From: VBDM01 sp035280025
GTDB lineage: Bacteria; Pseudomonadota; Gammaproteobacteria; Burkholderiales; SG8-39
Direction: 5' to 3'
NCBI GenBank assembly: GCA_035280025.1
Contig: DATEGT010000081.1
Location: forward strand, 1-9,430
DNA: 9,430 nucleotides
Position numbers and translations under genes: made by a program. This document shows positions 1-6,273 of this stretch, one piece after another. Under the pieces are notes generated by a model, which had not been told where the DNA came from, searched no databases, and was given only the letters and a program-made list of their open reading frames with translations. Numbering within the stretch: the stretch's first letter is position 1; each line of letters starts with the position of its first letter.

Positions 1-1
1 G

Positions 2-1132
2 CCCGACTATCTCCAGCGCATGGTCGAGCGCAGCAAGCTCTATCTGTACTACATCGTCGAAGAGGTGGACAAGCGCGGCATGCCCACGGAGATCGCGCTG
101 CTGCCGATGGTCGAGAGCGCGTTCAACCCCATGGCGTACTCCCGCTCGCATGCCTCGGGCCTGTGGCAGTTCATTCCCTCGACCGGCAAGAAGCACCAGC
201 TGACGCAGAACTGGTGGGCCGACGAGCGCCGCGACATCATCGCCTCCACCAATGCCGCGCTCGACTACCTCCAGGCCCTCTACGATCTGTACGGAGACTG
301 GCAGCTCGCGCTCGCTTCGTACAACTTCGGCGAGAACGGCGTCGCCCGCGCGATCGAGAAAAACCGGGCGAAGGGCCTGCCGACCGACTACCTCAGCCTG
401 AAGATGCCGCCGGAGACGCGCGGCTACGTGCCCAAGCTGCAGGCGCTGAAGAACATCATCGCCAACCCCGAGGCGTTCGGCATCACCCTCGAGCCGATCC
501 CGAACGAGCCCTATTTCGCGACCGTGCCCACGCCGACCGCGATCGACATCCGCCTCGCCGCGACCTTCGCGGAAATGTCGGTGGACGAGCTGATAGCGCT
601 CAATCCCGCGGTCAACCGGCCGATGATTTCCGGCCCGCACACTCAATCGCTTGTGCTGCCCGCCGACCGCGTCGACAATTTCCAGAGGAACCTCGAAGCC
701 TACGACCGGCCGCTCACCTCCTGGCAGGCTTACACGATGAAGCACGGCGACAGCCTGGACCGGCTTGCCGCCAAGCACGGAATCACGGTGTCGAAGCTCA
801 AGCTGGCGAACGGCATCACCTCCCGGACCCGGGTGAAGCCCGGATTCGAGCTGCTGTTGCCGGTGAAGGGCTCGAACGCCGGCGCCGAGCCCCTGCCCGC
901 GGTATTCCGCCAGCCGGCGCTGCCCCCTTCGCGCCGGGGAGGAGCGATTCACATCGTGCGCAAGGGCGAAACCCTCTACGGCATCGCCCGACGCTATCAC
1001 GTCAGCACCGACAGCCTGCTGCGCTGGAATCACGTGGGCGTGCTGACCACCGGGCAGAGGCTGGTCATCTACCGGCCTGGAAAGGCGCGCAGGCCCGCGA
1101 GCGCCCTGAAAGTCTCCTCGGTGCAGAAGTAG
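2..1132 (+). CDS. mltD: MltD-like membrane-bound lytic murein transglycosylase with two LysM domains (5' partial)
   Basis: This enzyme cleaves the glycan strands of peptidoglycan at the envelope, forming 1,6-anhydromuramyl ends. The reading frame is open to the left edge, with P-D-Y-L-Q-R before the Met at 20, so that Met is internal and the true start and signal sequence lie outside the window. Counting from that Met, the family 1 SLT domain fills about residues 1-150. It has the catalytic Glu32 in the motif VESAF, then GLWQFIPSTG (47-56) and ASYNFGENGV (99-108), all hallmarks of MltD. LysM 1 is at about 237-281 and LysM 2 at about 310-352 (both with a G-[DE]-[ST]-L core); they bind peptidoglycan GlcNAc. 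The basic tail ends VSSVQK. It converges with the AEC permease 24 bp downstream. The family assignment is secure; the upstream part cannot be judged. Confidence 0.95.
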   Translation, partial: PDYLQRMVERSKLYLYYIVEEVDKRGMPTEIALLPMVESAFNPMAYSRSHASGLWQFIPSTGKKHQLTQNWWADERRDIIASTNAALDYLQALYDLYGDWQLALASYNFGENGVARAIEKNRAKGLPTDYLSLKMPPETRGYVPKLQALKNIIANPEAFGITLEPIPNEPYFATVPTPTAIDIRLAATFAEMSVDELIALNPAVNRPMISGPHTQSLVLPADRVDNFQRNLEAYDRPLTSWQAYTMKHGDSLDRLAAKHGITVSKLKLANGITSRTRVKPGFELLLPVKGSNAGAEPLPAVFRQPALPPSRRGGAIHIVRKGETLYGIARRYHVSTDSLLRWNHVGVLTTGQRLVIYRPGKARRPASALKVSSVQK

Positions 1133-1135
1133 GAC

Positions 1136-1165
1136 CGGGCGCCCGCGCGTCCCGTTCTAGACGGG
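1136..1165. terminator. Possible bidirectional terminator between convergent genes
   Basis: The 24-bp gap between the MltD stop and the permease stop holds a perfect 10-bp palindrome CGGGCGCCCG (1136-1145). Next to it lies an inverted repeat CCCGT-TCTAG-ACGGG (1151-1165) that covers the permease stop codon. The position between two convergent genes suits transcription termination in both directions. No T-tract follows, so a classical intrinsic terminator is not shown. Confidence 0.3.
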
Positions 1166-2044
1166 GTGCAGTCCCAGCGTCAGGCCCAGCGGCACGAAGA
1201 CGATGGCGAAGGCGTTTCCGATCAGGACGAGCGACGCCACCCGCTCCGGCTCCTGGTTGTAGCGCTCGGCGAGCAGGTAGTTGAGCGCGGCGGGCGGGAG
1301 GCTCGCGAAGAGCATCAGCTGGGCAAACTGGTCCTCCCGAAGGTGCAGCAAGAGCTGCGCGAGGTAGGCTCCCGCGAACCCGGCCAGAGGACAGACGACC
1401 GCCCCGAGAACGCCCAGCTGCCAGCCGCGGCTCGACAGGTCGATCAGGCGCGCACCGAGCGCGAACAGCATCATCGGCAGCGTCGCGTCTCCCAGCATCT
1501 TCAATCCCGGCATCAGTGTTTCGGGAACCTTCCAGGACAGGGCACTGAAGAGCAGTCCGAGAGCGCTGGCGATGATCATCGGCGAGGCGGCGAGCGCCCT
1601 CCACTCGGCGTGGCGGCTGACGATGCGGCTTCCGAGCGTGAACTGCAGCAGCGTGCTCCCCACCAGCATCAGGACCATCGCCGCGAGACCCGGGCGCCCG
1701 AAGGCGAGCACCGCGAGCGGCAGGCCCATGTTGCCGCAGTTGTTGAACATCATCGGCGGAACGAAAGTGCGGGGACTGACGCCCGCGAGGCGTGCGACCG
1801 GCCAGGCGATCAGCCCCGAGGCGAGGATCACGACGGCCCCCGCCGCGACGAAGGCGAGGTTGCCTCTGAGCTGGAAGTCCTCCCCGGCGAGCGAGGTGAA
1901 CACGAGCAGGGGCCCGAGCACGTGCAGCGACACGTGGTTGAAGGTGCTCAGGTCGGGCCGGTTGCGGCGGCCGTAACCGTAGCCGATCGCGATGATCAGG
2001 AAAACCGGCGCGATGACCGCGACGATGCGCTCGAGGATCGGCAT
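1157..2044 (-). CDS. AEC (auxin efflux carrier) family permease
   Basis: This is a 295-residue inner-membrane protein of the AEC family (Membrane_trans type). Bacterial members move organic acids such as malate or malonate, or have unknown substrates. It is almost wholly hydrophobic, with about ten membrane segments spread from residue 8 to 293. Diagnostic motifs are NNCGNMGLPLA (101-111), the family's Asn/Gly-rich broken-helix motif, LGDATLPMMLFALGARL (184-200), and LPPAALNYLLAERYN (249-263). Length fits the family, which is usually about 300-320. The ATG start at 2044 lacks a strong Shine-Dalgarno sequence, but a perfect TATAAT box lies 21-27 bp upstream on this strand, giving a very short leader. 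It is divergent from the LivK-like gene; whether it shares a substrate with that cluster is unknown. Confidence 0.9.
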   Translation of the reverse strand: MPILERIVAVIAPVFLIIAIGYGYGRRNRPDLSTFNHVSLHVLGPLLVFTSLAGEDFQLRGNLAFVAAGAVVILASGLIAWPVARLAGVSPRTFVPPMMFNNCGNMGLPLAVLAFGRPGLAAMVLMLVGSTLLQFTLGSRIVSRHAEWRALAASPMIIASALGLLFSALSWKVPETLMPGLKMLGDATLPMMLFALGARLIDLSSRGWQLGVLGAVVCPLAGFAGAYLAQLLLHLREDQFAQLMLFASLPPAALNYLLAERYNQEPERVASLVLIGNAFAIVFVPLGLTLGLHPV

Positions 2045-2058
2045 GGGCGGGATGCGAC

Positions 2059-2077
2059 GGCCCGCATTATACGGGCC
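2059..2077 (-). promoter_or_regulatory. -10 box inside an inverted repeat upstream of the AEC permease
   Basis: The inverted repeat GGCCCG (2059-2064) / CGGGCC (2072-2077) encloses a 7-bp AT-rich centre. Read on the minus strand, that centre contains a perfect TATAAT (2071-2066). A transcript from it would start near 2058, about 14 nt before the permease ATG. No good -35 hexamer is visible 16-18 bp upstream. This suggests either an activator-dependent promoter or an operator placed over the -10 box. The box and repeat are directly visible; the function is inferred. Confidence 0.45.
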
Positions 2078-2108
2078 CGTCTAGCCCTGGAGTGGGACGC
2101 GGCCCAAG

Positions 2109-2126
2109 CTTGCCGCGCTGGGCAAG
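2109..2126. repeat. Inverted repeat CTTGCC-N6-GGCAAG in the leader of the LivK-like gene
   Basis: The arms are 2109-2114 and 2121-2126, separated by GCGCTG. A competing pairing GCCCA (2102-2106) / TGGGC (2119-2123) uses overlapping bases. A weak promoter match overlaps it, with TTGCCG at 2110-2115 and, 17 bp on, TAAGGT at 2133-2138. That would put a start just before the ribosome binding site. It could be an operator or mRNA structure; the evidence is weak. Confidence 0.25.
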
Positions 2127-2158
2127 GCTTGCTAAGGTTCGGCCTCGGAGGAGCCACC

Positions 2159-3328
2159 ATGACACGACAACTCGCAGCAACCCTCGGCGCTTTCGCGCTC
2201 GCCGCATCTTCTGCTCTCGCCCAGCAGCCCGTGAAGATCGGTTTGATCATGACCTATTCGGGGCAGTTCGCCGACGCGGCGACCCAGATGGACAACGCCA
2301 TCAAGCTCTACGTCAAGGAGCACGGCGATACGGTGGCGGGCCGAAAGATAGAGTTTATCCGGCGCGACACCGCCGGTGTGCCCGACAATGCCAAGCGCAA
2401 CGCCCAGGAGCTCCTGGTGCGGGACAAGGTGGACATTCTGGCCGGCTTCGTCATTACGCCCGAGGCGCTTTCCGTTGCGGACCTGTCGACCGAGGCGAAG
2501 AAGCTCACGGTGGTGATGAACGCCGCAACCTCCATCATCACGACGCGATCGCCGTACATCGTGCGCACGTCGCTTACGATCCCGCAGCTCAACGAAGCCT
2601 TCGGCACCTGGGCCCACCGGAACGGGGTGCGCAAGGCGTTCACGATGGTCTCGGACTACGGTCCCGGCATCGATGCCGAAGGCGCTTTCCAGCGGGCATT
2701 CAAGGACGCCGGCGGCCAGATCCTCGGCTCGGTGCGCATGCCGCTGGCGAACCCCGACTTCTTCCCGTTCGTGCAGCGCGCCAAGGATCTCAACCCCGAG
2801 GCGATCTACGTCTTCATCCCCGGCGGCGCGCAGCCGGCCGCGTTCGGCAAGGCCCTCGTCGATCTCGGGATCGACTCCAAGAAGACCAAGATCCTGGGGC
2901 AGGGGGAAATCACCGAGGAGAACGCGCTCAAGGTGATGGGCGACGCCGCGATCGGCTTGATCACCGCGTTCCACTACGATCACAACCACAAGTCGGCGGC
3001 GAACGCGAAATTCGTCTCCGACTACAACGCCGCGTACGGGCGCAACCCGGACTTCTTCAGCATTGGCGGCTGGGATGGAATGCATGTCATCTACGAGTCG
3101 CTCAAGAAAACGGGCGGCAACGCGGACGGCGACGCGCTCGTCGGGGCCGCGAAGGGAATGAAGTGGGAAAGCCCGCGCGGCCCGGTGTCGATCGATCCCA
3201 ACACGCGCGATATCGTGCAGACCGTCTACATCCGGCGTCTGGAAAAGATCGGCGGCAAGCTGCTCAACGTCGAGATCGACAAGATCGAGAACGTCAAGGA
3301 TCCCGTCAAGGAGCGCATGAAGAAGTAG
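2159..3328 (+). CDS. LivK-type ABC transporter periplasmic substrate-binding protein
   Basis: This is a 389-residue type I periplasmic binding protein (Peripla_BP_6 / LivK-like) that captures a small ligand for an ABC importer of the branched-chain amino acid class. The start at 2159 is chosen because GGAGGAG (2147-2153) sits 5 nt upstream and the first 22 residues form a signal peptide (MTRQ, a hydrophobic core, then SALAQQ). The frame is open further upstream, but that part is antisense to the permease. The mature chain opens VKIGLIMTYSGQFAD, the usual ligand-loop start of the family. GPVSIDPNTRD (341-351), YIRR and a C-terminal lysine-rich helix follow the family pattern. Relatives serve amino acids, amides or aromatic acids; the sequence does not tell which. 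No LivHMGF permease or ATPase gene is nearby. It is first gene of the cluster, 72 bp before the lactonase. Confidence 0.92.
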   Translation: MTRQLAATLGAFALAASSALAQQPVKIGLIMTYSGQFADAATQMDNAIKLYVKEHGDTVAGRKIEFIRRDTAGVPDNAKRNAQELLVRDKVDILAGFVITPEALSVADLSTEAKKLTVVMNAATSIITTRSPYIVRTSLTIPQLNEAFGTWAHRNGVRKAFTMVSDYGPGIDAEGAFQRAFKDAGGQILGSVRMPLANPDFFPFVQRAKDLNPEAIYVFIPGGAQPAAFGKALVDLGIDSKKTKILGQGEITEENALKVMGDAAIGLITAFHYDHNHKSAANAKFVSDYNAAYGRNPDFFSIGGWDGMHVIYESLKKTGGNADGDALVGAAKGMKWESPRGPVSIDPNTRDIVQTVYIRRLEKIGGKLLNVEIDKIENVKDPVKERMKK

Positions 3329-3339
3329 CAGGCGCGCGC

Positions 3340-3364
3340 GGCGCGGCCCACCGCGCCACCGCGC
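3340..3364 (+). terminator. GC-rich hairpin with tandem 8-bp repeat after the LivK-like gene
   Basis: A perfect 7-bp stem, GGCGCGG (3340-3346) / CCGCGCC (3351-3357) with loop CCCA, begins 12 nt after the stop. The right side is part of a tandem repeat CACCGCGC (3349-3356 and 3357-3364), so the left arm can also pair with the second copy. There is no T-run, so it may be a partial terminator, an mRNA-stabilising end, or an attenuator reducing expression of the downstream genes. Confidence 0.4.
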
Positions 3365-3400
3365 CTTGGGTTATGCTTCGGCACCGCTCGCGAGGCCGCC

Positions 3401-4324
3401 GTGCTCAACCCGTTCCAGAAGATCAAGCGCATCGAGGCGCGGACTTTCACCTCGCTCCCCGCGAAGTTCCGCAAGAAGAGGCGCACCTCCTGGTCGGATC
3501 CCAACCGCGGCGGCGCGCAGGTCGACAGCTTCCTGGAAGGCCCGTCCTTCGACCGCGAGGGCAACCTGTGGTGCGTCGACATTCCCTTCGGCCGCGTTTT
3601 CCGCATCGATCCGAAAGGCGATTGGGAGCTCGTCGCCCAGTACGACGGCTGGCCCAACGGGCTCAAGGTCCACAAGAGCGGCTGGATGTTCATCGCCGAC
3701 TACAAGCGCGGCCTGATGCTGCTCGATCCGAAATCGGGAAAGATAGAGACCTATCTCGCGACCGGGTTCAGCGAGGGCTTCAAGGGACTGAACGATCTGC
3801 ACTTCGCCGACAATGGGGATCTCTACTTCACCGACCAGGGACAGACCGGGATCGCCGACCCGACCGGCCGCGTCTACCGGCTGCGGTCCAACGGCGAGCT
3901 GCAGCGCCTGGTGGACAACGCGCCCTCCCCCAACGGCATCACCCTCAACATGGGCAACACGCACGTGTACGTCGCCGCCACGCGCTCGCAGCAGATCTGG
4001 CGCCTGCCGCTCATGGCCGGCGGCACGCTCTCCAAGACGGGAGTCGCGATCCAGCTCTCGGGCGGCCACGCCGGGCCCGACGGCATCGAGTGCGACGCCG
4101 AGGACGGGCTTGCGGTCTGCCACCTCGGCGTCGGCATCTGGCGTTTCGATTCCAACGCCCTGCCCACCCATCTGGTGCACGCCGGCAAGCGCCATCGCCT
4201 CATGACCAACATCGCCTACGGCGGCGCCAGGCACAGCACGCTGCACATCACCGATTCGCTCAACGGCGAGATCCTCACCGCGGAGATGCCGGTTCCTGGA
4301 AAGAAAATGTTCGCGCATCGCTGA
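3401..4324 (+). CDS. SMP-30/gluconolactonase/LRE family lactonase
   Basis: This is a 307-residue six-bladed beta-propeller hydrolase of the SMP-30/gluconolactonase family, metal-dependent enzymes that open sugar or other lactones. The expected active-site residues are visible: Glu46 in FLEGP, Asn131-Asp132 in GLNDLHF, Asn178 in SPNGITLN and Asp227 in GPDGIECD. Glu46, Asn178 and Asp227 match the metal ligands, and Asn131 a substrate-contacting position. Blade repeats show as G-x-L/V-W/Y/F strands (GNLWCVD, GWMFIAD, GDLYFTD). It starts with GTG at 3401 behind a weak CGAGG; no in-frame ATG fits. The basic N-terminus (KIKR, KFRKKRR) carries no signal peptide, so it should be cytoplasmic. Its stop overlaps the ribosome binding site of the next gene, which argues for co-expression with the Bug proteins. 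The substrate is unknown. Confidence 0.88.
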   Translation: MLNPFQKIKRIEARTFTSLPAKFRKKRRTSWSDPNRGGAQVDSFLEGPSFDREGNLWCVDIPFGRVFRIDPKGDWELVAQYDGWPNGLKVHKSGWMFIADYKRGLMLLDPKSGKIETYLATGFSEGFKGLNDLHFADNGDLYFTDQGQTGIADPTGRVYRLRSNGELQRLVDNAPSPNGITLNMGNTHVYVAATRSQQIWRLPLMAGGTLSKTGVAIQLSGGHAGPDGIECDAEDGLAVCHLGVGIWRFDSNALPTHLVHAGKRHRLMTNIAYGGARHSTLHITDSLNGEILTAEMPVPGKKMFAHR

Positions 4325-4330
4325 AGGAGA
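4324..4330 (+). promoter_or_regulatory. Shine-Dalgarno AAGGAGA overlapping the lactonase stop
   Basis: AAGGAGA begins on the last base of the lactonase TGA and lies 4 nt before the ATG at 4335. This is a strong site and means ribosomes ending the lactonase deliver directly to the binding-protein start. Confidence 0.8.
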
Positions 4331-4334
4331 TTTC

Positions 4335-5294
4335 ATGAAAACACCGCGCTTCGCCCTCGCCGCCGTCCTCGCCTTGCCGCTCGCAGCCGGAGCGCAGTCG
4401 TATCCGATCAAGCCGGTGCGCGTCCTGATCGGCTACGCGGCGGGCAGCTCGACGGACATCGTCGGCCGCGTCATGGCCGACCGGCTGGGCCTCCACTGGA
4501 AGCAGACCGTGATCGTGGAGAATCGCGGCGGCGCCGCGGGTAACCTCGCCGCCGACGCGGCCGCCAAGGCCCCGGGCGACGGCTACACGCTGCTGTTCGC
4601 GCAGAACGGACTGGCGATCAGCGCAGCGGCGCTCCCCAGCCTTCCGTACAGCGCCGAGCGCGATCTCGTGCCGCTCGCACCGGTGGCGGCGACACCGCAC
4701 ATCCTCATCGTCGGCCCCGGCTTCCCGGCGAAGAACGTCCAGGAGCTGATCGCGCGCGGCAAGGCCTCGCCCGGCAAGCTGACCTTCGCCTCCTCCGGCG
4801 TCGGCAACTCCGACCACCTGTGCGGCGAGCTCTTCAACATGATGGCCGGCATCAGCGCGATCCACGTGCCCTACAAGGGCGGCGCACCCGCGGTCCAGGA
4901 CGTGATCCCCGGACGCGTCGACTACTACTTCGCGGGCATGCCGGTCGGCCTGCCGCTCGCCAACTCGGGGCGCGCTCGGGCGCTCGGGGTCACGAGCAAG
5001 GTCCGCTTCGCCGGGGCGCCGGACATTCCCACCATCGCCGAGCAGGGGCTCCCCCAGTACGAGGCGACGCTGTGGCAGGGATTCTTCGCGCCATCCTCGA
5101 TCGATCCGGCGCTCGCGGCGCGCATCGCGCGCGACGTCGAGGACGTGCTCAAGCAGCCGGATACGCGCGCCCACCTGGCCAAGGCCGGCGTGGCCCTGTT
5201 CGAGGACAACCAGGCGAACTTCAAGAAATTCTTCCACGCGGACATCGAGAAGTGGAAGAATCTGGTGAAGAGCACGCATCTGAAACTCGAATGA
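4335..5294 (+). CDS. Bug/TctC-family tripartite tricarboxylate transporter substrate-binding protein (first copy)
   Basis: This is a 319-residue periplasmic binding protein of the Bug (TctC) family, which captures carboxylates and other small acids for TctAB-type secondary transporters or serves as a sensor. The signal peptide is about residues 1-20 (MKTPR, hydrophobic core, AGA before QSYP). Family motifs are YPIKPVRVLIGYAAGSSTD (23-41), VENRGGAAGN (61-70), APGDGYTLL (79-87), HVPYKGGAPA (177-186), ALGVTS (216-221), and PTIAEQG (232-238). The ligand loop AAGSSTD differs from the commoner PPGG-T-D form, so the ligand may be atypical. Its stop overlaps the next gene as ATGA. No tctA or tctB lies in the window, so it is an orphan binding protein, as most Bug proteins are. 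Confidence 0.93.
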   Translation: MKTPRFALAAVLALPLAAGAQSYPIKPVRVLIGYAAGSSTDIVGRVMADRLGLHWKQTVIVENRGGAAGNLAADAAAKAPGDGYTLLFAQNGLAISAAALPSLPYSAERDLVPLAPVAATPHILIVGPGFPAKNVQELIARGKASPGKLTFASSGVGNSDHLCGELFNMMAGISAIHVPYKGGAPAVQDVIPGRVDYYFAGMPVGLPLANSGRARALGVTSKVRFAGAPDIPTIAEQGLPQYEATLWQGFFAPSSIDPALAARIARDVEDVLKQPDTRAHLAKAGVALFEDNQANFKKFFHADIEKWKNLVKSTHLKLE

Positions 5295-6259
5295 GGTGCC
5301 CCGTGAAGCCAACGCTCGCCCTGCTGGCCCTGTGCCTCGCCGCAAGCTCGCCGGCGCCGGCGGAGGACTATCCCAGCCGCCCGATCAAGTTCATCACCGC
5401 CGCGGCGCAAGGCGGCACCTCGGACATTCTCGCGCGCACTTTCGCCGTGTATCTCACCGAGGCGCTGAAGCAGCCGGTGGTGGTGGACAACCGCGCGAGC
5501 GCGTCGGGCGTGATCGCCGGCGAGCTGACCGCGAACGCGCCGCCCGACGGCTACACGATCCTGCTCGCCTACCACCAGCACACGGTGAACGCCGCGCTGA
5601 ACCCGAAGCTGCCTTATCACCCGGTGAACAGCTTCACGCCGATCACGCAGCTCACACGGGCCGGCCTCATGCTGGTGGTGAACCCGTCGACTCCGGTGAG
5701 CAACCTGACCGAGTTCGTCGAGTGGACCAAGCACTTCAAGGGCCCGCTGAACTTCGGCTCGGCCGGGATCGGGACCGGAGGCCATCTCGCCGGCGAGCTC
5801 TACAACGTCATGACGGGCATAAAGGCCGAGCACATACCGTACAAGGGCACGGGGCCGGCGCTGATAGACCTGATGGCGGGACGGTACCAGTACAACTTCG
5901 CCGGCCTTCAGGCGGCGCAGGTCCAGGTGCGCGCCGGGAAGCTGCGCGCGCTGGCGGTGACCACGCCCAGGCGCATTCCGGTCCTGCCCGACCTCCCGGC
6001 GGTCGCGGAGGCGCTTCCGGGCTTCGAGGTCGTCGGCTGGTACGGAGTGATCGGGCCGGCGGGGATCCCCGCGCCGATCGTGGCGCGCCTGCACGACGAG
6101 TTCATCAAGGCGCTGAACCGGCCCGAAGTGCACGAGCGCATTGTCGCCGACGGCTCCGAGCCGGTCGGAAGCGCGCCCGAGGAGTTCCGACAGTTCATGC
6201 TCGCCGACCTCGCCAAGTGGGCGAAGCTGGTGAAGGAGAGCGGAGCGAAGCTGAACTGA
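5291..6259 (+). CDS. Bug/TctC-family tripartite tricarboxylate transporter substrate-binding protein (second copy)
   Basis: This is a second Bug-family periplasmic binding protein, 322 residues from the ATG at 5291, whose first four bases ATGA contain the stop of the first copy. A GTG at 5303 is a rival start: it has GAGGTG (5293-5298) at good distance and gives a cleaner signal peptide (MKPTLALLALCLAAS, cleavage after APA, before EDYP). Family motifs are YPSRPIKFI (27-35), AQGGTSDILAR (39-49), VVDNRASASG (64-73), PPDGYTILLA (84-93), HIPYKGTGPALIDLMAG (181-197), LRALAVTT (218-225) and LPDLPAVAE (232-240). It is clearly diverged from its neighbour, including in the ligand loop, so it probably binds a different compound. 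It ends 10 bp from the convergent amidohydrolase stop. Confidence 0.93.
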   Translation: MRCPVKPTLALLALCLAASSPAPAEDYPSRPIKFITAAAQGGTSDILARTFAVYLTEALKQPVVVDNRASASGVIAGELTANAPPDGYTILLAYHQHTVNAALNPKLPYHPVNSFTPITQLTRAGLMLVVNPSTPVSNLTEFVEWTKHFKGPLNFGSAGIGTGGHLAGELYNVMTGIKAEHIPYKGTGPALIDLMAGRYQYNFAGLQAAQVQVRAGKLRALAVTTPRRIPVLPDLPAVAEALPGFEVVGWYGVIGPAGIPAPIVARLHDEFIKALNRPEVHERIVADGSEPVGSAPEEFRQFMLADLAKWAKLVKESGAKLN

Positions 6260-6273
6260 GGCGCGCGCCTCAG
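6256..6273. terminator. 18-bp perfect palindrome covering both convergent stop codons
   Basis: CTGAGGCGCGCGCCTCAG reads identically on both strands. It contains the TGA of the second Bug gene (6257-6259) and the TGA of the amidohydrolase (6270-6272 on the minus strand). Either transcript can form a 7-bp stem with loop GCGC. It is a good candidate for a shared bidirectional terminator or 3'-end stabiliser, although no T-tract follows on either side. Confidence 0.5.

Noticed and set aside
1166..2158. A 331-residue N-terminal extension of the LivK-like protein
   Set aside because: The extension is antisense to the AEC permease, rich in Arg, Glu and Gln without family features, and would bury the signal peptide. 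The ATG at 2159 has a strong ribosome binding site.
2092..4338. A 748-codon + strand frame across the LivK-like and lactonase genes
   Set aside because: It is an out-of-frame shadow of two well-supported genes, Arg-rich and without domains.
4335..6259. Recent tandem duplication of the Bug genes
   Set aside because: They share family motifs only; the signal peptides, loops and most positions differ, so this is not a recent duplication.
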